Source: an uncultured Bacilli bacterium (GTDB lineage: Bacteria > Bacillota_I > Bacilli_A > RF39 > UBA660). Taken from it: a stretch of 7,258 bases of DNA. The DNA lies in contig CALVYX010000018.1 of assembly GCA_944372315.1 (NCBI GenBank), forward strand, positions 1-7,258, written 5' to 3'. Both the position numbers and the translations under genes were made by a program. The notes under the pieces were generated by a model. The model was given only the letters and a program-made list of their open reading frames with translations, was not told the DNA's origin and ran no database searches. Numbering within the stretch: position 1 is the stretch's first letter; every line of letters begins with the position of its first letter. Positions 1-6,447 of the stretch are shown in pieces.

Positions 1-50
1 AGATATTGATATAGATTTAGATATGAATGAAAATAACCAAATTAAAAGTT

Positions 51-127
51 TGACAGCCAAAAACCTTGCTTGTGCAAGGCAAACTTCGGCTCTAAAGTGT
101 TGCTGTGTTGACACAAAGCAACCCGGG
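51..127. other. GC-rich hairpin-forming island abutting the broken PBP gene
   Basis: About 38 of the 80 bases at 51-130 are G or C (near 48%), against 9 of 50 in the bases before it, so this stretch stands out sharply. It holds a perfect 6-bp hairpin (CCTTGC 64-69, loop TTGT, GCAAGG 74-79), enclosed by AGCC 55-58 pairing with GGCT 88-91. A second hairpin pairs TTGCT 100-104 with AGCAA 117-121, plus an inner GTG(T)/(A)CAC stem and a two-base bulge. It ends with the palindrome ACCCGGGT 121-128. I recognise no known element. It could be the end of a small dispersed repeat or mobile element, a structured RNA, or a chimeric assembly junction. The composition change and hairpins are seen directly; the nature of the island is inference. 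Confidence 0.45.
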
Positions 128-983
128 TTTTGTAAAAATGGGACAATTATTAGGAAAAGAAAGATTGTTTTCTTATATTGATCTATTTGGCTTTGGTGAT
201 AAGACTGGAATTGATTTAAATGGGGAAGGAAAAGGAATTATTTTTAGTTTAGATAAAGTGGGTGAATTGGAACTAGCTACTACTGCTTTTGGTCAAGGAG
301 TTAGTGTAACACCAATTCAGCAAGTAACTGCTGTGTCAGCAGTAGTAAATGGAGGTAATTTATATAAACCATATATTGTTAAGAATTTTTTAGAACCAGA
401 GACGGATAGTATTATTAAAAATGTTGATAAAACTTTAGTAAGAAAAACAATTAGTGAAGAAACGAGTAAGACTATGCGATATGCCATGGAAAGTGTAGTG
501 GCAAGAGGCGGGGGTAAATATGCTTATATTGATGGCTATAGAATCGGTGGAAAGACTGGTACAGCTCAAAAAGTAGAAAATGGACAATATTTAGTTAATA
601 ATTATATTATGTCGTTTATGGCAGTAGTACCTGCTAATGATCCACAAGCTGTTTTATATGTAGCAATCGATAATCCTAAAAATACAGCGTTATTATCTAG
701 TTATACGACAGCACCAATCGCAAGAAGGATTCTATTAGATATTATTGACGCCTTAGATATACCAAAACAAGAAGGTGCAATAGAAAAAGTGAAACAATGG
801 GATGATCCTATATACTATACTGTTCCTAATGTTATTGGAAAAAGTGTTAAGGAAGCTACAAAAGAGTTATATCCATTAGAAATAGAATATTCTGGAACTG
901 GAGATAAAGTTTTGGAACAATCACCTAGTGCGGGAGAAAAGGTAACTTCTACTTCAAAAGTAAGATTATTATTGGGAGAATAA
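105..983 (+). CDS. Class B penicillin-binding protein, C-terminal fragment with PASTA domain (5' end disrupted)
   Basis: Class B PBPs crosslink peptidoglycan outside the membrane as D,D-transpeptidases. The open frame has 292 codons. Residues about 6-60 match the conserved region after the SxN motif (NPGFVKMGQLLG, then FGFGDKTGIDLNGEGKG). The third active-site motif is GGKTGTAQK at residues 148-156 (KTGT 150-153), and residues 238-292 form one PASTA domain (YTVPNVIGKS ... VRLLLGE). The single PASTA repeat and the mraY neighbourhood suggest SpoVD or PBP2B. Missing are the membrane anchor, the dimerisation domain, the STFK-type catalytic serine and the first Ser of SxN (QSN stands there instead of SSN or SCN). 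GTG at 105 is merely the first possible start: no ribosome binding site precedes it and the frame is closed by TAA at 93-95. The fragment cannot work alone as a transpeptidase. It is either a true pseudogene or a gene cut by an assembly error. Family assignment is firm; the state of the gene is uncertain. Confidence 0.85.
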   Translation: MLTQSNPGFVKMGQLLGKERLFSYIDLFGFGDKTGIDLNGEGKGIIFSLDKVGELELATTAFGQGVSVTPIQQVTAVSAVVNGGNLYKPYIVKNFLEPETDSIIKNVDKTLVRKTISEETSKTMRYAMESVVARGGGKYAYIDGYRIGGKTGTAQKVENGQYLVNNYIMSFMAVVPANDPQAVLYVAIDNPKNTALLSSYTTAPIARRILLDIIDALDIPKQEGAIEKVKQWDDPIYYTVPNVIGKSVKEATKELYPLEIEYSGTGDKVLEQSPSAGEKVTSTSKVRLLLGE

Positions 984-1013
984 AAAATGAATATCTTAGG
1001 ATATTCATTTTTT
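982..1013. terminator. Bidirectional intrinsic terminator
   Basis: AAAAAATGAATATC (982-995) pairs perfectly with GATATTCATTTTTT (1000-1013) around the loop TTAG, giving a 14-bp stem with an A-tract on the left and a T-tract on the right. It can therefore end transcription from both sides. It overlaps the TAA of the PBP gene (981-983) and contains the TGA of the convergent gene (1005-1007), so one hairpin serves both converging genes. Confidence 0.85.
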
Positions 1014-3485
1014 GCTTGTTGATTTTATTTTTTTATATACTAAACTATGATGATTTTCATTAGGTCTTTCATAAATAGCTTCTGGACTATTTAATGTAAT
1101 GTCAAATTTTCTTTCCAGATATTTTCCTTCTCTTGATGCAATTAATACAACCGGATAATGCCCAAAATCAGTTGTAAATGGAGCTTGCCTACCACTTTCA
1201 TAATACGGTACTTCCTGTAATAATTCTTCTCCATCATGACAAATATTTCTAAATTCTTCAAAGTCTTCATTATAACAGTCAATTGGATTTTCGAATAAAT
1301 ATTCAGGAAGAAGTGGAAAAGTAAAATTATAAACAGGAGATTCTAAAAGCCCAGCTTTATTAGATACTACAAAGTCAATAGGACAATCACTATTCTCTGT
1401 TAATTGAATCATTGTATTAGCAAATACTTTGATTGTCTCGATAATATTATTATTTTGATTTAGTTGATTTAAAGAACTAGCTTGATAACTATTTTCTGCG
1501 GTTCTAATTCCATTGATTAATAGTACATTACTTAAACGATGAGCAGTAATTCTACCTATTAATTTATTGTCTTTTGTAATTTTTGCTATCATACCATTTT
1601 TATTTAAAATACTATAAAATAAGTAATCGTTGTCGTTAGCTGATATTTTAAAACAAGTACTAGAATCGATTCCAGAAGTTAAAATTTCCGGATCATTATT
1701 TAGATATCTTTCTAAAGATATATCTCCAACTGTTATTTTATCAAAATATGGAATAGCACTAGTATTTAATTCGTTTGCTTTTGATATTAAATACTTAGCT
1801 TTTTTTAAACGTTTTTTAATTTCATCTGGAGTGTTTTTTCCTTGAAGAAATTGAGTGTCATATGCAATTTTTTTAGCCACATCTTCTCCCAATAATTCTA
1901 TAGTATCTTGATCTATTAGATTAAATAAACTGGTTTTTTTAGCAATATCAGTTATGTTGTTGATACTAATATCACTATTATTTTTTATTATTTCTGGTAA
2001 ATTATTAATAATGTTAATGATTAAGTCAATATGGTTATCTTGTATTAAAACACACGCTAATAATCCTTCTTTTATTAATAATTTTTTTAATTTTTTATAA
2101 TCAGAACTATCAATAGAGTAATGTTTCCATTTATCAGGATCTATATTTAGAAGGATATTTATTAGAGTTGAAAAATGCAATAAGTAGTTAGTATCATTTA
2201 GAGAATAGTTATCATCAGTAAAAGGAATATTGTTTAAGTTAATTCGATCTTTATTTTCCATGATTAATTTATTTAAAGCTTTACTTTGTGAATAATATAA
2301 TTCAGAAACTAGATTTTTGAAATTTTGATAACAATTTAATTTTTGTTGCATTTTTTTAGTTTCAGTCTCAGTTTTAGGGTCTAAAACTAGAGAATTTGAT
2401 TTTAAAACAAATACATTATCTTGGATAATTAATTCTGAGTTTGCCTTTTTAATAATAGGCCTTATTTCTTCTAACAATTTTAATTGGCTAGAAGTAAAGA
2501 GTGTTCTTAAACTTAACTTTTCTTCTTGAGAATCAGTTAATAAATATTTATTTATAGCATCTATTTGATCTAAATTAAAATTATTTCTAATCTGTTGTAA
2601 ATAATTTTTATTTAATCTATTATATGCTTTAGTATTTTCTAGAAAAATGATTTGTGGTTTAGGTTCTAAGTGTAGAAATTCTAGATTTTTTTGATCTTGT
2701 TGATTAATAATGTTAGTAATAAGATAAGTTAGTTCATCGTTATCGATAGTGAACTTAAATTTTTCTAGCACATATATCTTTAATATACTTCTTATTTCAT
2801 TATCTCTAAGAACAATATTTAAAAATTGAGAAATATTCATTTTCTTAGTTTCGCCATAATCTAAGTTAACTTTGATTTTAAAGAAAGGTTTTATTTCACT
2901 TATATTTTGTTCAATAAATTTATTCATATGTTTATTTTTTGCTTTCCCATTAAAAGCTTTGATTAAGCTTTTAATATTAGAAGAAGCTGTTGATAATCCA
3001 AGTTGATCTTTAGAGTGGTAACTTACGTAATAGTTAAAAAGCATTTCTGTTAGTTGAGCACGATCTTTACCAGTAATTTTTTCTATTTCGGTCAATTCGG
3101 TATTGAAACTTTCTAAAGTTTTGATTAATCCGTTGTTAATTAAATAATCGTGAAGTCTTTCAAATAAATTATTATATAAATTAGCATTTAAAGAACGATG
3201 TTGTTCCCATGAGGCTAACGCTTTATATTGTAAAAATTTACGATATGATGATATCGATAATACAGATGGAGAAGAGAATAAATCTAACAGTAAAGCAGAA
3301 TTTGGTAAATTGATTTCTTTAATAATTGCCTCAATAATAGCACTATATTTTTTATGAGTAAGTTTACCTTTTGTATTTTCATTAATGGCATTTTTAATAT
3401 TAGGCTGACTTAATAATGCACCTGATGTTTCAAAGTATTTACTTAAACAATTTAAACTCTCCCAAATAGTATCATTGTTTGACAT
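1005..3485 (-). CDS. Unrecognised 826-residue helical protein with a conserved-looking C-terminal domain
   Basis: I do not recognise this protein and assign no function. ATG at 3485 is supported by AGAGGGG six bases upstream and by a near-consensus promoter. There is no signal peptide or clear membrane segment, so it is probably cytosolic. Residues 1 to about 590 look mostly alpha-helical, rich in Leu, Ile, Asn and Lys, with charged helices around 325-415 and 545-575. From about 596 the character changes to alternating beta-like strands: SGIDSSTCFKI (604-614), YLFYSILNKNGMIAKI (621-636), KLIGRITAHRLSNVLLINGI (641-660), then helix IIETIKVFANTMIQL (681-695). This strand-strand-strand-helix order is loosely like a GNAT acyltransferase core, but I see no clear acetyl-CoA loop. 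A second motif-like stretch, GRQAPFTTDFGHYPVVLIAS (765-784), lies near the end. The gene converges on the PBP gene and diverges from the Nudix gene; it is very AT-rich and may be accessory DNA in the dcw region. The open frame is long and intact, so it is surely a real gene. Confidence 0.9.
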   Translation of the reverse strand: MSNNDTIWESLNCLSKYFETSGALLSQPNIKNAINENTKGKLTHKKYSAIIEAIIKEINLPNSALLLDLFSSPSVLSISSYRKFLQYKALASWEQHRSLNANLYNNLFERLHDYLINNGLIKTLESFNTELTEIEKITGKDRAQLTEMLFNYYVSYHSKDQLGLSTASSNIKSLIKAFNGKAKNKHMNKFIEQNISEIKPFFKIKVNLDYGETKKMNISQFLNIVLRDNEIRSILKIYVLEKFKFTIDNDELTYLITNIINQQDQKNLEFLHLEPKPQIIFLENTKAYNRLNKNYLQQIRNNFNLDQIDAINKYLLTDSQEEKLSLRTLFTSSQLKLLEEIRPIIKKANSELIIQDNVFVLKSNSLVLDPKTETETKKMQQKLNCYQNFKNLVSELYYSQSKALNKLIMENKDRINLNNIPFTDDNYSLNDTNYLLHFSTLINILLNIDPDKWKHYSIDSSDYKKLKKLLIKEGLLACVLIQDNHIDLIINIINNLPEIIKNNSDISINNITDIAKKTSLFNLIDQDTIELLGEDVAKKIAYDTQFLQGKNTPDEIKKRLKKAKYLISKANELNTSAIPYFDKITVGDISLERYLNNDPEILTSGIDSSTCFKISANDNDYLFYSILNKNGMIAKITKDNKLIGRITAHRLSNVLLINGIRTAENSYQASSLNQLNQNNNIIETIKVFANTMIQLTENSDCPIDFVVSNKAGLLESPVYNFTFPLLPEYLFENPIDCYNEDFEEFRNICHDGEELLQEVPYYESGRQAPFTTDFGHYPVVLIASREGKYLERKFDITLNSPEAIYERPNENHHSLVYKKIKSTSKK

Positions 3486-3502
3486 AATTATCCCCTCTTT
3501 TA

Positions 3503-3511
3503 TTTAGCACT
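3503..3511. promoter_or_regulatory. Left arm of split inverted motif (possible operator)
   Basis: TTTAGCACT lies two bases beyond the -10 box of the minus-strand promoter, covering its predicted transcription start. It is the exact reverse complement of 3590-3598. The wider TTAGCACTG (3504-3512) matches the left arm of the CIRCE operator (TTAGCACTC, bound by HrcA) at 8 of 9 positions, but no right arm follows at the usual 9-base distance. The motif match is seen; an operator role is inferred. Confidence 0.4.
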
Positions 3512-3513
3512 GT

Positions 3514-3542
3514 ATTTTAACAAAAATTAGCAAATTTGTCAA
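3514..3542 (-). promoter_or_regulatory. Sigma-A type promoter of the 826-aa gene
   Basis: Read on the minus strand, TTGACA (3542-3537) is a perfect -35 box. It is followed by a 17-base spacer and TAAAAT (3519-3514), a 5/6 -10 box. The predicted start of transcription lies near 3507, inside the 9-bp inverted motif, leaving a leader of about 22 bases with the ribosome binding site AGAGGGG at 3498-3492. Confidence 0.75.
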
Positions 3543-3558
3543 TTTTTGGTGGTATAAA

Positions 3559-3587
3559 TTGTATTAGTTTCTTGTTTTATTTATGAA
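3559..3587 (+). promoter_or_regulatory. Weak candidate promoter of the Nudix gene
   Basis: TTGTAT (3559-3564) and TATGAA (3582-3587) are 17 bases apart. The match is modest (3/6 and 4/6). What supports it is symmetry: the 9-bp motif begins exactly two bases after this -10 box, as it does on the opposite promoter. Confidence 0.4.
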
Positions 3588-3589
3588 TG

Positions 3590-3598
3590 AGTGCTAAA
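3590..3598. promoter_or_regulatory. Right arm of split inverted motif (possible operator)
   Basis: AGTGCTAAA is the reverse complement of 3503-3511. Extended by one base to the left, GAGTGCTAA (3589-3597) equals the right arm of CIRCE at 9 of 9 positions. It falls near the predicted transcription start of the Nudix gene, 23 bases before its ATG. The left-arm position 9 bases upstream (3571-3579) does not match, so this is not a canonical CIRCE. Confidence 0.4.
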
Positions 3599-3621
3599 AT
3601 TTAATTATCATAGGTGATGAC

Positions 3622-4137
3622 ATGAAGGAAATAATACATAATTATTATAATTTAAGTGATAAAGATATTAATAATGTGGTAACAAGAGTAAAAGTTTTAA
3701 TGATAAATTCTAATAACGAATTGCTACTAGGTTATGCCCATAAAACTTATCAATTTCCAGGTGGCCATTTAGAAGAAAATGAATCTCTAGAAGATTGCGT
3801 GAAAAGAGAATTATTAGAAGAGACAGGTATAAAAATAGAGACTACTAATTTAAAACCATTTTTTTTAATAAAGCATTACACTAAAGATTATCCTAAAGAA
3901 AGAGATAATAGTTTATATTTAATTTATTATTACATTATTAGAACTGATGATAAATATATATTAGAAAATACTAATTATACTAAAGACGAGAAGGAAGGTA
4001 ATTTTTCTTTAATATATATTAATTTATCTGATATAGAAAAAATATTAATAAAAAGCATTCCAGATAATAAAGTAAATAAAGTTATAGTAGAAGAAATGTT
4101 ACTAGCTATTAATGAGTATAAAAAGTTATTATTATAG
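3622..4137 (+). CDS. Nudix hydrolase
   Basis: Nudix enzymes cleave nucleoside diphosphates linked to another moiety, using a Mg2+ bound by the Nudix-box helix; this one should be cytosolic. The 171-residue protein has a perfect Nudix box, Gx5Ex7REUxEExGU: G48, E54, R62-E63, E66-E67, G69 and I70. Just before it is YQFPGGHLE (43-51), the usual strand and turn entering the box. The N-terminal strand VVTRVKVLMIN (19-29) and the length are normal for a stand-alone member. The substrate cannot be told from the sequence; possibilities include oxidised nucleotides, ADP-ribose and nucleotide sugars. ATG 3622 has AGGTGA four bases upstream. The gene diverges from the 826-aa gene and shares its promoter-region motif. 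No clear terminator follows, so read-through into mraY is possible. The family is certain and the role unknown. Confidence 0.92.
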   Translation: MKEIIHNYYNLSDKDINNVVTRVKVLMINSNNELLLGYAHKTYQFPGGHLEENESLEDCVKRELLEETGIKIETTNLKPFFLIKHYTKDYPKERDNSLYLIYYYIIRTDDKYILENTNYTKDEKEGNFSLIYINLSDIEKILIKSIPDNKVNKVIVEEMLLAINEYKKLLL

Positions 4138-4283
4138 TTATAATCGAATATATTTATAAAAAGAAAGTATGATAATAGTGTAGATGTGATTTATGTGTAA
4201 AGTAAATGTCTAATCGTTAAATTTGTAAGTACATTATTTGTTATTTATAGTATAATCATAAGTACGGATTTGGAGTGATATTA
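4138..4283 (+). promoter_or_regulatory. mraY promoter region
   Basis: This 146-bp AT-rich spacer holds a perfect -10 box, TATAAT, at 4251-4256. It lies 22 bases after TTGTAA (4223-4228), which is too far for a standard spacer; the correctly spaced hexamer is the poor AGTACA (4228-4233). TAAGTAC occurs twice (4226-4232 and 4259-4265), flanking the -10 box. I see no terminator hairpin for the Nudix gene and no riboswitch. Transcription from this -10 box would give a leader of about 20 bases. Confidence 0.5.
4272..4277 (+). promoter_or_regulatory. Ribosome binding site deciding the mraY start
   Basis: GGAGTG sits 6 bases before ATG 4284. An in-frame GTG at 4275 lies inside this site and has no ribosome binding site of its own, so ATG 4284 is the better start. 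Confidence 0.75.
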
Positions 4284-5273
4284 ATGTCGGGTATATTATT
4301 ACTAACGAAATCGATCTTTGCAATAATGATTGGTTTTTTATCAGCGACGTTATTGGGACTAGTATTAATTCCAATGTTAAAAAGGCTTAAAGTTGGTCAA
4401 CGTATCAGTATTTTTGTAGGGGATACTCATAAGAGAAAAGAAGGAACACCTACCATGGGTGGATTAATATTTATTATTCCAACTATTTTAGCAACTATTT
4501 TTCTAGTAGTTACTGATAAAATACAGTTTTCTACTAATTTAGGAATCATATTATTAGTTTTTATTGGGTATGCAATTATTGGTTTTTTGGATGATTATTT
4601 GAGTCAAAAAAAGAAAAATAATGAAGGGCTTACTACTGTTCAAAAGTTATTTTTACAAGTATTAATTGCTTTAGGTTTTTTCTATTTATATATGAAAAAT
4701 GGTGGGCAAACAGCTTTAGTTGTATCTACGTTAGGTATTAATATTGAAATGTCATGGTTTTATGGCGTATTCTTATTATTTATTTTAGTAGGAGCTAGTA
4801 ATGCAGTAAATCTTACTGATGGATTAGATGGGTTAGCTGGAGGACTATCAGCCATTGCTTTTGTAGCATTTAGTTTAATTTCACTTATGGTAGGATTTGA
4901 AGAAATTGGTATCTTTGCTTTTGTGTTAACGGGAGCCTTGTGTGGATTCTTAATTTATAATACGTATCCTGCTAAAGTATTTATGGGAGATACAGGATCA
5001 CTTGCTCTTGGTGCAGTGATGGGTGCAGTTGCTATTTTAACACATAGAGAAGTAACACTACTAGTAGTTGCTAGTGTGTTTGTAATAGAAACTTTAAGTG
5101 TTATTTTACAAGTAATTTGGTTAGCATTATTTAAAAAGAAATTATTTTTAATGACTCCGCTTCACCATCATTTTGAAAAATTAGGTTGGAGTGAACAAGA
5201 TATTGTAAAATTATTTTGGGTCGTAGGATTAATTCTTACTATGGCTGGAATATTCTTTGGAGTTTGGCTATAA
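4284..5273 (+). CDS. mraY: Phospho-N-acetylmuramoyl-pentapeptide transferase
   Basis: MraY is an integral membrane enzyme that moves phospho-MurNAc-pentapeptide from UDP onto undecaprenyl phosphate, making lipid I, the first membrane step of peptidoglycan synthesis. Using ATG 4284 the protein has 329 residues, close to the family norm. The signatures are all present: GDTHKRKEGTPTMGG (46-60), the FLDDYLS aspartate pair D103-D104, NLTDGLDGLAGG (176-187), FMGDTGSLALG (233-243) and the histidine cluster MTPLHHHFE (290-298). About ten hydrophobic segments alternate with these cytoplasmic loops, as expected. Nothing is truncated or mutated, so it should be active. The ftsW-like gene follows after 20 bases and is probably co-transcribed. 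murD, often the next gene in Bacilli, is missing from this position. Starting at GTG 4275 would add three residues and put the start codon inside the ribosome binding site. Confidence 0.97.
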   Translation: MSGILLLTKSIFAIMIGFLSATLLGLVLIPMLKRLKVGQRISIFVGDTHKRKEGTPTMGGLIFIIPTILATIFLVVTDKIQFSTNLGIILLVFIGYAIIGFLDDYLSQKKKNNEGLTTVQKLFLQVLIALGFFYLYMKNGGQTALVVSTLGINIEMSWFYGVFLLFILVGASNAVNLTDGLDGLAGGLSAIAFVAFSLISLMVGFEEIGIFAFVLTGALCGFLIYNTYPAKVFMGDTGSLALGAVMGAVAILTHREVTLLVVASVFVIETLSVILQVIWLALFKKKLFLMTPLHHHFEKLGWSEQDIVKLFWVVGLILTMAGIFFGVWL

Positions 5274-5280
5274 GATATAT

Positions 5281-5288
5281 AAAGGTGG
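5281..5288 (+). promoter_or_regulatory. Ribosome binding site supporting a TTG start
   Basis: AAAGGTGG, one mismatch from AAAGGAGG, lies five bases before TTG 5294. The next in-frame ATG would remove the first transmembrane segment, so the TTG is very likely the true start. Confidence 0.75.
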
Positions 5289-5293
5289 TTTAA

Positions 5294-6382
5294 TTGAAAA
5301 AAAACATCGATATATATCTTTTTTTTGCTGTAATAGGACTAGTACTGTTTGGTTTAGTAATGATTTATTCATCATCTTATATTTGGGCTGAGTATAAATT
5401 TGATGATGCTTTTAAGTATGTAAAACAACAAGGATCATTTATTATTATTGGAATATTTTTGATGATTTTAGTTAGTAAAATAGATTATCGGATATATGAA
5501 AACAAAGCACTATTTATATTTGTATGTTGTATTATTCTACTTATTTTAGTTTTAATTCCAGGGATTGGTAAAATAAGAAATGGTAGTAGAAGTTGGTTCG
5601 GAATTGGTTCTTTTGGAATACAACCTAGTGAGTTTGCGAAACTTGGTTTAATTATTCTAACTAGTAAATATTTATCAAAATCTAATAAATTTATTAAAAA
5701 TATTAGTAAAGGTGTTATACCAATTCTTGTCGTTTTGTTTTTAGTATTTGGTCTTATCATGTTACAGCCAGATTTTGGTACAGGAATGATTATTGTAGTA
5801 AGTATTCTTGCCATGTTATTTGTGGCAGGAGTTAATATGAAATTCTTTATAGGGCTTGGTGCTATTGGTGTAGTAGGAATAGTAGTTCTTATTTTAATAG
5901 CACCTTACAGAATGGATAGAATAACTTCTTTTCTTGATCCTTGGAGCGATCCGTTAGGAACTGGGTTTCAAATCATTCAATCGCTTTATGCTATAGGACC
6001 GGGTGGACTTTTAGGAATGGGATTCTTAAATTCTAGACAGAAGCACTTTTATTTGCCAGAGCCACAAACGGATTTTATTTTTTCTATTATAAGTGAAGAA
6101 TTTGGAATTTTGGGGATTATTATTGTCGCATCTTTCTTTATCTTTATTTTATACCGTGGAATAAAAATCGCTTTGAAATGTGATAATTTATTTGGTAAGT
6201 ATTTAGCATTTGGTATGATATTTCAAATTCTGATTCAAACAGTTATGAACTTAATGGTTGTAGTAGGACTTATTCCAGTTACTGGAGTAACACTGCCATT
6301 TTTATCCTATGGTGGATCTAGTTTATTAGTAAGTATGTGCAGTATTGGAATTATTTTAAATATATCTAGAAGGACTAATTAA
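5294..6382 (+). CDS. ftsW: SEDS-family lipid II polymerase, FtsW/SpoVE type
   Basis: SEDS proteins polymerise lipid II into glycan strands in the membrane, in complex with a class B PBP: FtsW at the septum, RodA in elongation, SpoVE in sporulation. The 362-residue protein has about ten hydrophobic segments. Family motifs are GSRSWFGIGSFGIQPSEFAK (97-116), LQPDFGTG (157-164), DPWSDPLGTGFQIIQS (215-230), LPEPQTDFIFSIISEEFG (254-271) with the conserved aspartate D260 that is needed for polymerase activity in this family, and the C-terminal GVTLPFLSYGGSSLL (331-345). Context next to mraY and the GVTLPFLSYGGSS form favour FtsW or SpoVE over RodA; these two cannot be separated here. It starts with TTG. 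It is probably in one operon with mraY, 20 bases apart. The expected partner, the PBP at the left edge, is broken in this window. No hairpin terminator follows. Confidence 0.92.
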   Translation: MKKNIDIYLFFAVIGLVLFGLVMIYSSSYIWAEYKFDDAFKYVKQQGSFIIIGIFLMILVSKIDYRIYENKALFIFVCCIILLILVLIPGIGKIRNGSRSWFGIGSFGIQPSEFAKLGLIILTSKYLSKSNKFIKNISKGVIPILVVLFLVFGLIMLQPDFGTGMIIVVSILAMLFVAGVNMKFFIGLGAIGVVGIVVLILIAPYRMDRITSFLDPWSDPLGTGFQIIQSLYAIGPGGLLGMGFLNSRQKHFYLPEPQTDFIFSIISEEFGILGIIIVASFFIFILYRGIKIALKCDNLFGKYLAFGMIFQILIQTVMNLMVVVGLIPVTGVTLPFLSYGGSSLLVSMCSIGIILNISRRTN

Positions 6383-6420
6383 TTTAAATAAGCAAAATTA
6401 AAGACTTTTAGTTAGATATT

Positions 6421-6429
6421 TGGTACAAT
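6421..6429 (+). promoter_or_regulatory. Extended -10 promoter of the repeat-HTH gene
   Basis: TGGTACAAT contains a 5/6 -10 box (TACAAT 6424-6429) preceded by the TGn extension, which can compensate for the weak -35 (AAGACT 6401-6406, 17 bases upstream). Transcription would start near 6436, so the leader would be only about 12 bases and would begin at the ribosome binding site AAAGGAG (6435-6441). Confidence 0.5.
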
Positions 6430-6447
6430 AATTTAAAGGAGTTTATT

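Noticed and set aside
105..107. GTG as the true start of a short PBP-like protein
   Set aside because: No ribosome binding site precedes it, and the protein would start in the middle of the conserved transpeptidase domain.
1630..1845. 71-codon plus-strand open frame
   Set aside because: It lies wholly within the 826-aa gene on the other strand, has no ribosome binding site, and reads as a chance frame.
3571..3597. Canonical CIRCE operator
   Set aside because: The right arm is perfect, but the bases at the left-arm position (3571-3579) do not match; only the distant arm at 3504-3512 pairs with it.
4226..4265. Direct repeat TAAGTAC flanking the mraY -10 box as an operator
   Set aside because: Seven bases in AT-rich DNA can repeat by chance; recorded in the promoter region but too weak for a finding.
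5485..5814. 109-codon minus-strand open frame
   Set aside because: It lies antisense inside the ftsW-like gene, which has clear family motifs throughout; it has no independent support.
5294..6382. RodA rather than FtsW/SpoVE
   Set aside because: The mraY context and GVTLPFLSYGGSS ending favour FtsW/SpoVE, although the families overlap and sequence alone is not decisive.
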